Source of the DNA: CAYOHG01 sp964465125
GTDB lineage: Bacteria > Planctomycetota > Phycisphaerae > UBA1845 > Fen-1342
Direction of reading: 5' to 3'
Assembly: GCA_964465125.1 (NCBI GenBank)
Contig: CAYXIO010000002.1
Location: 62,001 to 126,000 of the forward strand
Length of the DNA stretch: 64,000 bases
This document shows positions 54,685 through 62,829 of the stretch, one piece after another. Each line of letters begins with the position of its first letter. Position 1 is the first letter of the stretch. The notes below the pieces were generated by a model. It was not told the DNA's origin. It did no database searches and saw only the letters and a list, made by a program, of their open reading frames with translations. The position numbers and the translations under genes were made by a program.

Positions 54685-55929
54685 CTAGAGGAGAAACTCG
54701 CGTCGCAGCCAATCGAGCGCGGTCAGAGCCGCGCGTTCGCGGATGAACAAGCGCGGGGAGTCCTCGCCGAAGCGAAACTCGCGGGCGGTGGTGCCGGCGG
54801 GAGAAGATAGTCCGATAAACACCAGCCCGATCGGTTTCTCAACGCTGCCGCCGTCCGGTCCTGCTACACCCGTTAGTGAAAGAGCGTACGTTGAGCCAAG
54901 GCGCTGGCGAATTCCCGCTGCCATCTCCAGCGCCACCGCGGCGCTGACCGCGCCCGCGGCCTCCAGACTTCGAGTGGATACGCCCAGCATCTGCACTTTG
55001 GCCTCGTTGGAGTACGCAACCGCGCCACCCTGGAAGTACTTGCTGCTGCCGGGGGCGTCCGTCAGCAGCTTTGCGAGCAGCCCGCCGGTGCACGACTCCG
55101 CTGCGGCGAGCGTCTGGCCCCGTTCAACCAGACGGGCCCCCACGACCGCCGCGAGCGTTTCCTCGCCGCGACCGAAAACCGCTGGGCCGAGCCGCCGACG
55201 CAGGTCGGCCTCATCCTGATCGAGCAAACGCTCGGCCTCGGCGGCGTCACTCGAGTGCGCCGTGATGCGAACGCTCACGAGGCCGAGTCCCGCCGTCGTT
55301 CCGATCTCCGGGTTGCGGCCGCGCAGCATGAGGTCGCGAATGCGCTCCCCGAGCACCGATTCGCCCAGCCCGCAGCAGTGCAGCAGGCGGCACCGGATGA
55401 CCCGGTCGGGCGCTGGCAAACGGGGCAGAACCGCGCCGCGGAACATCGCCATCATCTCGAACGGTACACCGGGCATGGAACAGACCGGCGTCCCATGGAT
55501 GACAACGAAGATCCCGGGGGCTGTGCCGAGGTGATTGGGTAAAGCCGCACCACCGACGGGTACGCGGGCTTGCACGCGATTGGGTTCGGGCATCGGGCGG
55601 GCGCGCCGGGCGAAGAAAGCCTCAATTTCCGCGAGGCTCGCGACGTCTTCCACGAGCGCGACGCCTGCGCAGCGCGCCAGCGCCTCGCGCGTCAGGTCGT
55701 CCTCGGTCGGCCCAAGCCCGCCTGTCACCAGCACCAGCTCGGACTCCCGCACCGCCTGGTCCAGCAATGCGCAGAGTGGTTCAAGCTCGTCGGCGACGGT
55801 GACGTGCCGCGTGGCGCGGATGCCGTGCTCGGCCAGCCGCTGCGACAGCCATTGCGCGTTCGTGTCCAGGCTGGCGCCGCTGGTCAGCTCGCTGCCGACG
55901 GAGAGAATCCACGCTTGGTGCATCGTCAT
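54685..55929 (-). CDS. cinA: CinA-family protein
   Basis: A 414-residue two-domain CinA. The N-terminal MoaB/MogA-like COG1058 domain (about 1-175) has SVGSELTSGASLDTN and LVTGGLGPTEDDLTREAL. The C-terminal CinA domain (about 255-414) has AAESCTGGLLAKLLTDAPGS and SLTGVAGPDGGSVEKP, the NMN amidohydrolase (PncC) region. The domains take part in pyridine-nucleotide recycling. Length is normal. Its start lies about 110 bp from the divergent ygfZ. Confidence 0.95.
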   Translation of the reverse strand: MTMHQAWILSVGSELTSGASLDTNAQWLSQRLAEHGIRATRHVTVADELEPLCALLDQAVRESELVLVTGGLGPTEDDLTREALARCAGVALVEDVASLAEIEAFFARRARPMPEPNRVQARVPVGGAALPNHLGTAPGIFVVIHGTPVCSMPGVPFEMMAMFRGAVLPRLPAPDRVIRCRLLHCCGLGESVLGERIRDLMLRGRNPEIGTTAGLGLVSVRITAHSSDAAEAERLLDQDEADLRRRLGPAVFGRGEETLAAVVGARLVERGQTLAAAESCTGGLLAKLLTDAPGSSKYFQGGAVAYSNEAKVQMLGVSTRSLEAAGAVSAAVALEMAAGIRQRLGSTYALSLTGVAGPDGGSVEKPIGLVFIGLSSPAGTTAREFRFGEDSPRLFIRERAALTALDWLRREFLL

Positions 55930-56037
55930 CTCGATTGCCGGGCCGCGGGGTCGGTCGTAGGCTCATTGTAGATGTCGATGCGCCGGTCGGCGAACACGCC
56001 CAAGCCGACGCTGCTGACAGCGCAGCGAGGATCGTCC

Positions 56038-57087
56038 ATGGGGTTGCCTTCGCCATTCAGCCGCTCGTCCACGTATCAACCCGCGCGCGTCTCCGAGTAT
56101 CGCGGCGCGGCTTTGCCGGCACGTTTCGACGCCGACGCCGACGAACTGCGTCGCGTGGCGGAGCACGGCGGCATGTTCGACCGCAGTGATCGCGGGCTGG
56201 TTCGAGTCACTGGCCGAGATCGGAAGACGTGGCTGCACAATCTGCTCACCAACGCCGTCAAGACGCTCGAGCCGATGTGCGGCTGCTACGCCTTTGCGAT
56301 CGACGTACGCGGCCGCTGCCAGTTCGATCTCAATATCCTGGACGTCGGGGAAGCGCTTTGGCTGGACATGGACGTGCAGAGCATGTCGACGGGCCTCGCC
56401 CACTTCAGCCGGTATCTCATCAGCGAGGACGTTCAGTTGGCGGACGCGACGAGCGAATTCGCGCGGCTCGGAATTGCCGGGCCGGACGCCCCCGCAGCGG
56501 CGCAGTCGCTGGGCTGCGAAACGGCCGGAGCGCTTGCGCCGCTCGCGGCGGCATGGATCGATGCGCCGCCCGGTCGGGCTCTGCTCGTGCGGCATGATTT
56601 CGCCGGGGTGCCCGGTTTCGAGCTGGTCGTGCAACGCGGCGCGGCGATTCCGTGGTGGGATTTCGTGCAGGCGCGAAGCGGCTTGCGCCCGGGCGGGCAG
56701 GAAACGCTCGACCTGCTGCGGATCGAGGCCGGCATCCCGTGGCTGGGACGCGATATCGATGAGAAGGTCATTCCACCCGAGACCGGCCAGGCCGAGCGCG
56801 GGATTCACTACAACAAGGGCTGCTACCTGGGGCAGGAGGTGATCGAGCGCATGCGGTCGCACGGCTCGCTGGCGCGGCGGCTGGTGAAGATGCGTGTGCG
56901 GGATGGGGCGGGCCTCGTTCCGCCGGTGGAGATGAAGCGTGACGGCAAGGACGTCGGGCGGCTCACGTCGCTGGCGCGGGACGCGCGCAGCGGGGATTGG
57001 CTGGCGCTCGGCTATCTTCGCACAACGGTGCAAGACCTCGCCGGCACCGTGGCAGGCGATCCGCCGCGGGCCGTTGAGTCGCGGTAG
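56038..57087 (+). CDS. ygfZ: YgfZ/GcvT-like folate-binding protein
   Basis: A 349-residue COG0354 protein. The signature KGCYLGQEVIERMRSHGSLAR, with the conserved Cys, is diagnostic; the earlier RVTGRDRKTWLHNLLTNAVK and LDLLRIEAGIPWLGRDID match the GcvT-like fold. YgfZ binds folate and helps repair or assemble certain iron-sulfur enzymes. ATG 56038 follows GCGAGGA and begins the domain better than an upstream ATG at 55972. The tRNA gene is 21 bp downstream. Confidence 0.9.
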   Translation: MGLPSPFSRSSTYQPARVSEYRGAALPARFDADADELRRVAEHGGMFDRSDRGLVRVTGRDRKTWLHNLLTNAVKTLEPMCGCYAFAIDVRGRCQFDLNILDVGEALWLDMDVQSMSTGLAHFSRYLISEDVQLADATSEFARLGIAGPDAPAAAQSLGCETAGALAPLAAAWIDAPPGRALLVRHDFAGVPGFELVVQRGAAIPWWDFVQARSGLRPGGQETLDLLRIEAGIPWLGRDIDEKVIPPETGQAERGIHYNKGCYLGQEVIERMRSHGSLARRLVKMRVRDGAGLVPPVEMKRDGKDVGRLTSLARDARSGDWLALGYLRTTVQDLAGTVAGDPPRAVESR

Positions 57088-57107
57088 ACTGTGGGAGACC
57101 TGTCGCT

Positions 57108-57180
57108 GGCGCAGTAGCCCAATGGCAGAGGCAGGGGACTTAAAATCCCTCCAGTGCGGGTTCGACTCCCGCCTGCGCTA
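57108..57180 (+). tRNA. tRNA, UAA anticodon (Leu codon UUA), short variable loop
   Basis: A 73-nt cloverleaf. Acceptor GGCGCAG/CTGCGCT (G1-U72 wobble), D-arm with a 3-bp stem GCC/GGC around CAATGGCAGA, anticodon stem GGGGA/TCCCT with loop CTTAAAA (57139-57145), so the anticodon TAA is at 57141-57143, a 5-nt variable loop CCAGT, and T-arm GCGGG/CCCGC with TTCGACT. The discriminator is A (57180), as in Leu tRNAs; CCA is not encoded. Bacterial tRNA-Leu normally has a long variable arm, which is missing here. The structure is otherwise sound. It may be a Leu isoacceptor of unusual type or have another identity. Confidence 0.85.
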
Positions 57181-57256
57181 ATCCAGATCCGCCCCCGATG
57201 TCCCGGTGCGAAGCGCCTGGCCGCCGAGTTCAGACCGTCCGCCGATTCGAAACCGT

Positions 57257-57898
57257 CTACTCCGCACTGAGCGGCATCGCCTGCGAGACCGCGGGTGCGC
57301 TGATCGCAGGAGCGTTCGCCGGATAGGCGAAGACGCGCACGTCGCTGATCTCGATCGCCGCCGTCTCGGCATTGCCGCGGAAATCGTGCAGCAGCGCGGT
57401 GAACTTGCGGGTGGCGCCCGGAAGCAGCGGACCGCGCCAATCGCAGTCGGGCAGCGGGAGCGGGGTGGCGCCGTAGGCTGTCGTCTCATCGATGGGCACG
57501 CCGTCGCCGTTCTCGATCCTCAGGTTCAGCGCCAGAAATGAGATCGACTCGTCGCCGCGGTTATGCAGCTCGACCACGGCCAGCGACGCGCGGGCGTCAA
57601 AGGGCGTCGGAAGCAGCCGCACCTTTACGTCGACGTCGTCGACGTACTCCGGGGCCCGGCGATCGGAGCCCGCGTCCGCCAGGATCGGCGGGAGAATGGC
57701 GGCCCAGTTCGGGGGGTCAGCGAGAAACTTCTGGCCGAGCGTCAAGATTCGCTCGGGGTTGAAGTTCTGCATGGCCTTGTAGCCGAGCAGGGTCACGCAA
57801 ACCACGCTCACGGTCAAAAACAGGAAAACGCCCTGGGCGACCGCACTCAGGAACCCGCCCTTCTTGACGAGCACGGTTGGCGTCGATTGCATCTGCAT
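57257..57898 (-). CDS. Single-pass membrane protein, unknown function
   Basis: A 213-residue protein. ATG 57898 has GGGAG 7 bases upstream. One membrane helix (AVAQGVFLFLTVSVVCVTLLG, about 19-39) is followed by an extracytoplasmic part with a beta-sandwich pattern: ASLAVVELHNRGDESISFL, LNLRIENGDGVPIDE, GPLLPGATRKFTALLHDF and AAIEISDVRVFAY, similar to FxLYD-type or DUF-type Ig-like domains on signal-anchored proteins. No enzymatic motif. Function unknown. Confidence 0.75.
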   Translation of the reverse strand: MQMQSTPTVLVKKGGFLSAVAQGVFLFLTVSVVCVTLLGYKAMQNFNPERILTLGQKFLADPPNWAAILPPILADAGSDRRAPEYVDDVDVKVRLLPTPFDARASLAVVELHNRGDESISFLALNLRIENGDGVPIDETTAYGATPLPLPDCDWRGPLLPGATRKFTALLHDFRGNAETAAIEISDVRVFAYPANAPAISAPAVSQAMPLSAE

Positions 57899-58100
57899 GG
57901 CCAATCTCCCGGCCTGGTCTCACCGACCGGGCGGGTAGTCGCTCCCGTATCCCGGTCGACGGGGAATTCGCGGTGCGGGGCGGGATATTTCGGCCGGTCG
58001 CGCGTCGACAGTTCCCGATGAGAAAGCTTGCCGGGTCCGTTAGAATCGCAGCGTGGACGGTGGGGGGGGGGCGGCGATTCGCCGGGCAGGAGGCTTGAAA

Positions 58101-59060
58101 GTGCATCGCGAGCTTCGCTGGATGCGAGCTGCCCTTGTCGCAACCCTCTTGAGCACATCGGGTTGCATCGCGGTCGGAACCGGCCTGGCTTCGCTCTCGC
58201 AGCCCGAGTTCGAAGATGCGCTCGGGTGGTGGATCCTGCGACCCGACCTGTCGTGCGAGACCCTGGCGTCACAGTTCCTGGTCGATTACCTGCCCATCGT
58301 CGATACCCCGGACCAGGCCGGAATCGAATACCAGGAGCACTGGGTGGTCGCCGACGACGGCAGCCTGCTGCGCATCTGGTATCTGCCGGCCAAGCTCGAT
58401 CGCGGGACCGTTGTCTTCGCCGAGGGCTCCGGCGGCGCGATGCCCTGCTACCTCTTTCACACGCGCCTGCTCGTTCACAACGGCTGGAACGTGGTGATGT
58501 TCGATTACCGCGGTTTCGGTGAGAGCACCGGCTCGCCGGCCCTGGACCATCTGATTCCCGATCTGAACGCGGTGATCGACTGGACGCACGATTACCTGGG
58601 CGCGTCGCGGATGACGCTCTACGGTATCTCGCTGGGGTCGATTCCGGTCGTCGCCGCCGCGGCCGAGCGGCCCGCGCTGGTCCGCGGGGTGATTCTCGAT
58701 TCGCCGCTGGCGCTAGGAGAGACGATTCGCCGGTTTCGCGGGCTGCTCCAAGGCGCCACCGAGGACGTCGTCGCGATTCTGCCGCCGGAGATGCTCAGCG
58801 AGGTGATGATCGAGCAGGTTTCGGAGCCGCTGCTGGTTTTCCTCAACGAGGCGGACGAGCTGACGAGTCCGGAGTCCGTGCAACTGATCTTCGACCGCGC
58901 CCTCGGGGCGAAGACGCTGGTGCGCATGCCCGGCCTGCCGCACGCCTGGGGCGCATTCTGGGAAAACGACGTGTACACGCGCGAGGTCGAGCGCTTCCTC
59001 AGTCGAGTTTGGGGACAGCAGATTCCGCTCGGCGAACCCGACGCTGCGGCGCTTCCGTGA
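58101..59060 (+). CDS. Lipoprotein alpha/beta hydrolase
   Basis: A 319-residue predicted lipoprotein. GTG 58101 follows AGGAGG at 7-8 bases. The N-terminus ends LLSTSGC, a lipobox with Cys22. The hydrolase core has VVMFDYRGFGESTG, the nucleophile elbow LYGISLGSIP, an acid in FLNEADELTSP and the His in MPGLPHAWG. It resembles the COG1073/DUF (alpha/beta hydrolase, BAAT-like) esterases. Its 3' end overlaps the convergent trypsin-like gene by 62 bases. Confidence 0.85.
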   Translation: MHRELRWMRAALVATLLSTSGCIAVGTGLASLSQPEFEDALGWWILRPDLSCETLASQFLVDYLPIVDTPDQAGIEYQEHWVVADDGSLLRIWYLPAKLDRGTVVFAEGSGGAMPCYLFHTRLLVHNGWNVVMFDYRGFGESTGSPALDHLIPDLNAVIDWTHDYLGASRMTLYGISLGSIPVVAAAAERPALVRGVILDSPLALGETIRRFRGLLQGATEDVVAILPPEMLSEVMIEQVSEPLLVFLNEADELTSPESVQLIFDRALGAKTLVRMPGLPHAWGAFWENDVYTREVERFLSRVWGQQIPLGEPDAAALP

Positions 59061-59817
59061 CCTGGCGGCGCAGCTCCGCGACCGCAGCGAGGGTACGCGC
59101 GTCAAAAGGCTGCGAGTAGGCCCTGCGGTCGAATGCGTCCTGTCCTGCGGCCGCGAGGTTGACGGCGATGAAGCGCCCCTCGGTGTCCACCAGCGGGCTC
59201 CCGCTGAATCCAGGTTCGAGCGCGACCGACGATTCGAGCAAGCCGCCGTAGTCGCACGCAGACTGTGTCCGGAGCTGCCGTTGCATCGACACCTCGGCGC
59301 GCAGCAGCACGCCGAAACGCACGTCCGGCGCGCTGTTCGGGAGTCGCGCCGCCAGCGCCGCGACCGCACTGCCCGCGTCGGCCCGGGCGGCCTGAGGTGA
59401 CAGCGGCGTGCCGCTGAGGGAAGGGACGGAGAGCAACGCCAGGTCCAGCGGCGAGTGCAGGGCCACGCTCGCCGCCGGGTGGGCGCGGCCATCCGCCGAG
59501 ATCACTTGAACCACGGCTGCGTCGCGCACGACGTGGGCGGCGGTGAGCACGAGTCCGGCGTTGTCGATGAGCGTACCGAGGCCGCCATTACGAACGGAGC
59601 CCGTGAGATTGCCTTTCCTGCCGTCCGCATTGACGGAGTGGGGGTCGGGCACGTCGGCGTGGACAACCAGGACGCGATCGCACAGCGACGGGGCGATTTC
59701 GGCGAGCCGCCCACGCGTCGGCGTGCCGGGATCGCGCGGGGTGTCCGCGCGCGGACCCGGGCTGCTGCATCCGAACGCCAGCGCGAGCAGCGCGATGGCC
59801 GCCAGTCGCCGCCCCAT
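58999..59817 (-). CDS. Trypsin-like serine protease, lipoprotein
   Basis: A 272-residue protein. N-terminal signal with lipobox LLALAFGC (Cys17). A trypsin-2/HtrA-type protease fold has the catalytic triad: His95 in LTAAHVV, Asp125 in HSPLDLALL and Ser205 in EPGFSGSPLV. No PDZ domain is fused. The fold and full triad suggest an active periplasmic or outer-membrane-tethered protease. It overlaps the convergent hydrolase gene by 62 bp at the 3' end, which is unusual for this otherwise widely spaced region. Confidence 0.83.
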   Translation of the reverse strand: MGRRLAAIALLALAFGCSSPGPRADTPRDPGTPTRGRLAEIAPSLCDRVLVVHADVPDPHSVNADGRKGNLTGSVRNGGLGTLIDNAGLVLTAAHVVRDAAVVQVISADGRAHPAASVALHSPLDLALLSVPSLSGTPLSPQAARADAGSAVAALAARLPNSAPDVRFGVLLRAEVSMQRQLRTQSACDYGGLLESSVALEPGFSGSPLVDTEGRFIAVNLAAAGQDAFDRRAYSQPFDARTLAAVAELRRQVTEAPQRRVRRAESAVPKLD

Positions 59818-60082
59818 AACCGCTCCCCCGACCCGCGTCTGTGCAGGACCAAGGAAGCGTGAGAATCAGGATGGGAGGAAGCAACGCGAGGCCGTGGAAT
59901 ACGGCGAACGGGATTGCCGGGGCTGGCGCGGGTTCGCCGAGCCGATGAGCCCGGCGGCAGAATCGGCTGGGTGTGGTCGGGCAGCGCAAGCAGTGCGCGA
60001 TCGTCACGCGCAGGCGCGATCAGGTGCCAGCGACTTAGCGCTGCGCGCGGCGGGGCAGCGTCTCGGAAGCGCGGCGCGCGGC

Positions 60083-60265
60083 TCAGCCGCCGGCCAGCGC
60101 GTCAGCAACGGGGAAGAGCAGCGTCAGCAGGTCCGTGGTGGAGCCGGCGACGAAATCAAAAGCGCCGCCCAGGAGCGCGTCTCGGACGATGGTGGTGCAT
60201 CCGGCGGCCAGCAGCATCGGTGAGAGCAGCAGGGCGACGACGTAGGCTCGGTTTCGCTTCAGCAT
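60083..60265 (-). CDS. 60-residue micro-lipoprotein
   Basis: A small protein with a basic N-terminus, a hydrophobic segment (AYVVALLLSPMLL) and the lipobox LAAGC. The mature peptide of about 38 residues is hydrophobic and glycine/aspartate-rich, ending PVADALAGG. It follows the OprB porin by 25 bp on the same strand, so it is probably cotranscribed and may belong to the porin. In plan it resembles the 70-residue lipoprotein at 1190-1402. Confidence 0.6.
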   Translation of the reverse strand: MLKRNRAYVVALLLSPMLLAAGCTTIVRDALLGGAFDFVAGSTTDLLTLLFPVADALAGG

Positions 60266-60290
60266 TCAAGGTCTCCAATAGCGCGGTTCA

Positions 60291-61694
60291 TCAGAAAGCC
60301 ATTTGCAGGCGCAGGCCGTACACGAAGGCGTCGCGGCCGTTGTCGCCGCCGGGGTTGAGTATCCACTGCATGTCGGGCGTCAGCACCAGCCAGGGGAAGA
60401 GCTCTAGGCTGTAGTAGAGCTCCAGCACGGTTTCCTCTTGAGGGTCCGCTCCGGTGTAGCGGAGCTGGTCGCTGAGGATGCCCTGCGCCGCGCCGAAGGC
60501 CAGCACGTCGTTGTCGCGCGACGGAATCAGCCCGCGATACTGCCCGCCGACGCTCCAGAAGTGCTCGATTTCATTGACGTCGGCATGCGCGTAGCCGTAG
60601 CGCGCGAACACGCCGATTCCCTGCTCATCGTCGGGTTGGTCGGGGTTTTCGCGCCAGACGGCCTGGTCGAGGTTGACGTAAAAGCCGACGTCGTCGCGCT
60701 TCAGCGGAGCGGTGACGAGTCGGCCGCCGAGATCGTTGAAGAACTTCTCCTTGGGCTGCGGGTCGTACCAGAGCCCGAAGCGGTAGCCGCCGGGGAGCTT
60801 GCCCCAGCCGGTTTCCCAGGTCGGCGTCAGTCCGAACTCGTAAACGCTGACGAAGTCGTCGGCGCCGTGATACGCGGTCCGAAAGCCGGTTTCGATCGCG
60901 TTAGCCTCTGCGTCGATCACGCCCGCCGCGAAGTAGAACCACTCGCAGGGCGTGATCACCACCTGCACGCCGTGGCCGTTCAGCGGGAACAGGATCGGGA
61001 CGTTGCCGGTGTTGACCAGCGCGGTGTTGAGGAACTGCGCCGTCTCGTCGTTGGCGTACGCATTCGTGTCGAACGTGCCGCTCAGGTCGATCTTGCCCAG
61101 CCGGATGCGCAGCAGGTCTTCGAACAGCGCCTGCTCGTACCACAGTTCGTACACGTCGATGACGCGATCCTCGTAGGCGTCGTAGCTGACGCCGAAATAA
61201 TCGCCGACGTAGCCGCGGCCGGAAACGCCCTCGTCCCAGCTTCCGCCGGCCAGCACGTACATGGAGCCGCCGGGAACGAGCCCCATCGCGCCGAAGTCAA
61301 ACGTCAGCTCGAGGTCGTAGCTGCCCGAAACGCGGTGACTGCGGTCGGTCTCGAGCCCGCCGTGAACGTTGTGCTGAAAGACGTTGGTCATGCTGAGGTC
61401 GAAGGTGAAGCCCTTCTCCTCAAGGAAGGAGCGCGCCCCGCCCCAGTCTCCGGTCAGCCGGTCGCGCGAGAAGATGTCGTCTTCCTCGGCGACGTCCGTG
61501 GCCGGCTGACTTTCCGCGGGCGGAGGGGCCGCGCCGATTTCTGCGTCCGGCGGCTCCTCTGCGAGCGCCGGGGCCAGCAAGAACGCGATCGCCACGCCGG
61601 AAAGCCACGCGCGTGGAAGCCTCTGGCGGAGCGGTACGTCAAGACTACACACGGTGCTGTGCCCGTGCGGTACGGGCGTTGCGAAGCGTCTCAT
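60291..61694 (-). CDS. OprB-family carbohydrate-selective porin
   Basis: A 467-residue outer-membrane protein. ATG 61694 follows GAGGA at 6 bases. The signal peptide (about 18-45, FLLAPALA) is followed by an acidic Pro-rich stretch. The porin part has LTGDWGGARSFLEEKGFTFD, the hallmark OprB opening, and many amphipathic strands, for example GYRFGLWYDPQPKE and GIGVFARYGYAHADV, ending in a C-terminal LRLQMAF with a terminal Phe. OprB porins pass sugars in outer membranes. A 60-residue lipoprotein gene follows. Confidence 0.92.
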   Translation of the reverse strand: MRRFATPVPHGHSTVCSLDVPLRQRLPRAWLSGVAIAFLLAPALAEEPPDAEIGAAPPPAESQPATDVAEEDDIFSRDRLTGDWGGARSFLEEKGFTFDLSMTNVFQHNVHGGLETDRSHRVSGSYDLELTFDFGAMGLVPGGSMYVLAGGSWDEGVSGRGYVGDYFGVSYDAYEDRVIDVYELWYEQALFEDLLRIRLGKIDLSGTFDTNAYANDETAQFLNTALVNTGNVPILFPLNGHGVQVVITPCEWFYFAAGVIDAEANAIETGFRTAYHGADDFVSVYEFGLTPTWETGWGKLPGGYRFGLWYDPQPKEKFFNDLGGRLVTAPLKRDDVGFYVNLDQAVWRENPDQPDDEQGIGVFARYGYAHADVNEIEHFWSVGGQYRGLIPSRDNDVLAFGAAQGILSDQLRYTGADPQEETVLELYYSLELFPWLVLTPDMQWILNPGGDNGRDAFVYGLRLQMAF

Positions 61695-61776
61695 GGCGGT
61701 TCCTCGGCCCCAGTCTAGTGGGATTATCGGCAAGTGGAATGGGGCGGCTGAATCGAATCGGGCTGACAAAGGCGCT

Positions 61777-62754
61777 CTAACCTCGCGCGCCGCCCAGCGC
61801 CGCAGACCCGACCCGCGCCCGCCGGACGACATCGAACGAGAACAGGCCCAACCCGGCCCAGATCAGCCCGAAGCTCACCAGTTGCGCGCCGGCGAAGGGT
61901 TCTCCAAACACGAAAACGGCCAGCAGGAACTGTCCGGTCGGGGCGAGGTACTGAAGGAAGCCCAGCGTGGTCAGCGGCAGCCGCCGCGCGGCGATCGTGA
62001 ACCACAGCAACGGAAACGCCGTGATGACGCCCGCCGACAGAAGTGTCAGGTCCATTAAGCGTCCCGCCTGGGTGAAAACCGCCTGATGAGTTGCCAGCAG
62101 CCAGGCCAGGTAGGCTGCCGCCGGCGGCGCAAGCAGCGTGGTTTCGAGCGCCAACCCGACCAGTGCATCGACCGCGATCAGCTTCCGCAGAAGGCCGTAC
62201 GTCGCAAAACTGAACGCGAGGATGAGCGCCAGAGCCGGCACGGACCGCTGGGCCAGGACCAGCATGGCGACGCCGGATGTGGCCAGCGCGACGCTGCACC
62301 ATTGCAGGCGGTTCAGCCGCTCGCGCAGGAGGACAAAGCCCATCAGCACGCTTACGAGTGGATTGATGAAATAGCCGAGGCTGGCCTGCAACACGTGGTC
62401 CGTCGCGGTGGCGTAGATGAAGGTGAGCCAGTTCACGGCGATCAGGATGGACGTGAGCGCGAGTCCGGCCAGCACGCGCGGCCGTCCGAGTGCCGCCCTT
62501 AGGATACTGGCCCTCGCCAAGCAGGCACAAAGAACCATCAGCAGCAGCGCCGACCAGAGCACGCGGTGCGAGAGCACCTCCAGGCTGGAAACCTGCTTCA
62601 CGACCTTGTAGTAGAGCGCGGCGGCAGCCCACCAGAGATACGCCGCGGCGCCGTAGGCCAACCCGGTGCGGTCGAGCCCCAGCGCGCCGGGAGCGGGCGA
62701 GCGGCTGGGCGACGCGGGAGATTCGGCGGCGGGCTGGGCGGCCATCCGCGGCAT
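61777..62754 (-). CDS. rarD: RarD-like EamA transporter
   Basis: A 325-residue membrane protein of the EamA/DMT group with ten predicted helices. The RarD marks are GLAYGAAAYLWWAAAALYYK, LSHRVLWSALLL, NWLTFIYATATDHVLQASLG and GYFINPLVSVLMGF. RarD proteins are putative permeases named for chloramphenicol sensitivity; their natural substrate is unknown. The first 25 residues are Ala/Ser/Pro-rich. Two ATGs (62754, 62745) are possible. It diverges from the DUF2961 gene. Confidence 0.92.
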   Translation of the reverse strand: MPRMAAQPAAESPASPSRSPAPGALGLDRTGLAYGAAAYLWWAAAALYYKVVKQVSSLEVLSHRVLWSALLLMVLCACLARASILRAALGRPRVLAGLALTSILIAVNWLTFIYATATDHVLQASLGYFINPLVSVLMGFVLLRERLNRLQWCSVALATSGVAMLVLAQRSVPALALILAFSFATYGLLRKLIAVDALVGLALETTLLAPPAAAYLAWLLATHQAVFTQAGRLMDLTLLSAGVITAFPLLWFTIAARRLPLTTLGFLQYLAPTGQFLLAVFVFGEPFAGAQLVSFGLIWAGLGLFSFDVVRRARVGSAALGGARG

Positions 62755-62829
62755 GATATGCTACGCGGACAGGCTTGGCTGGTCGGCGCGACGAGTCAGG
62801 CCTCACTTCCGTCTGAATCGGAGACGCAC

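Noticed and set aside
59818..60082. Minus-strand ORF with a hydrophobic stretch in front of the trypsin-like gene
   Set aside because: It reads into the protease gene in another frame and has no lipobox, ribosome site or domain.
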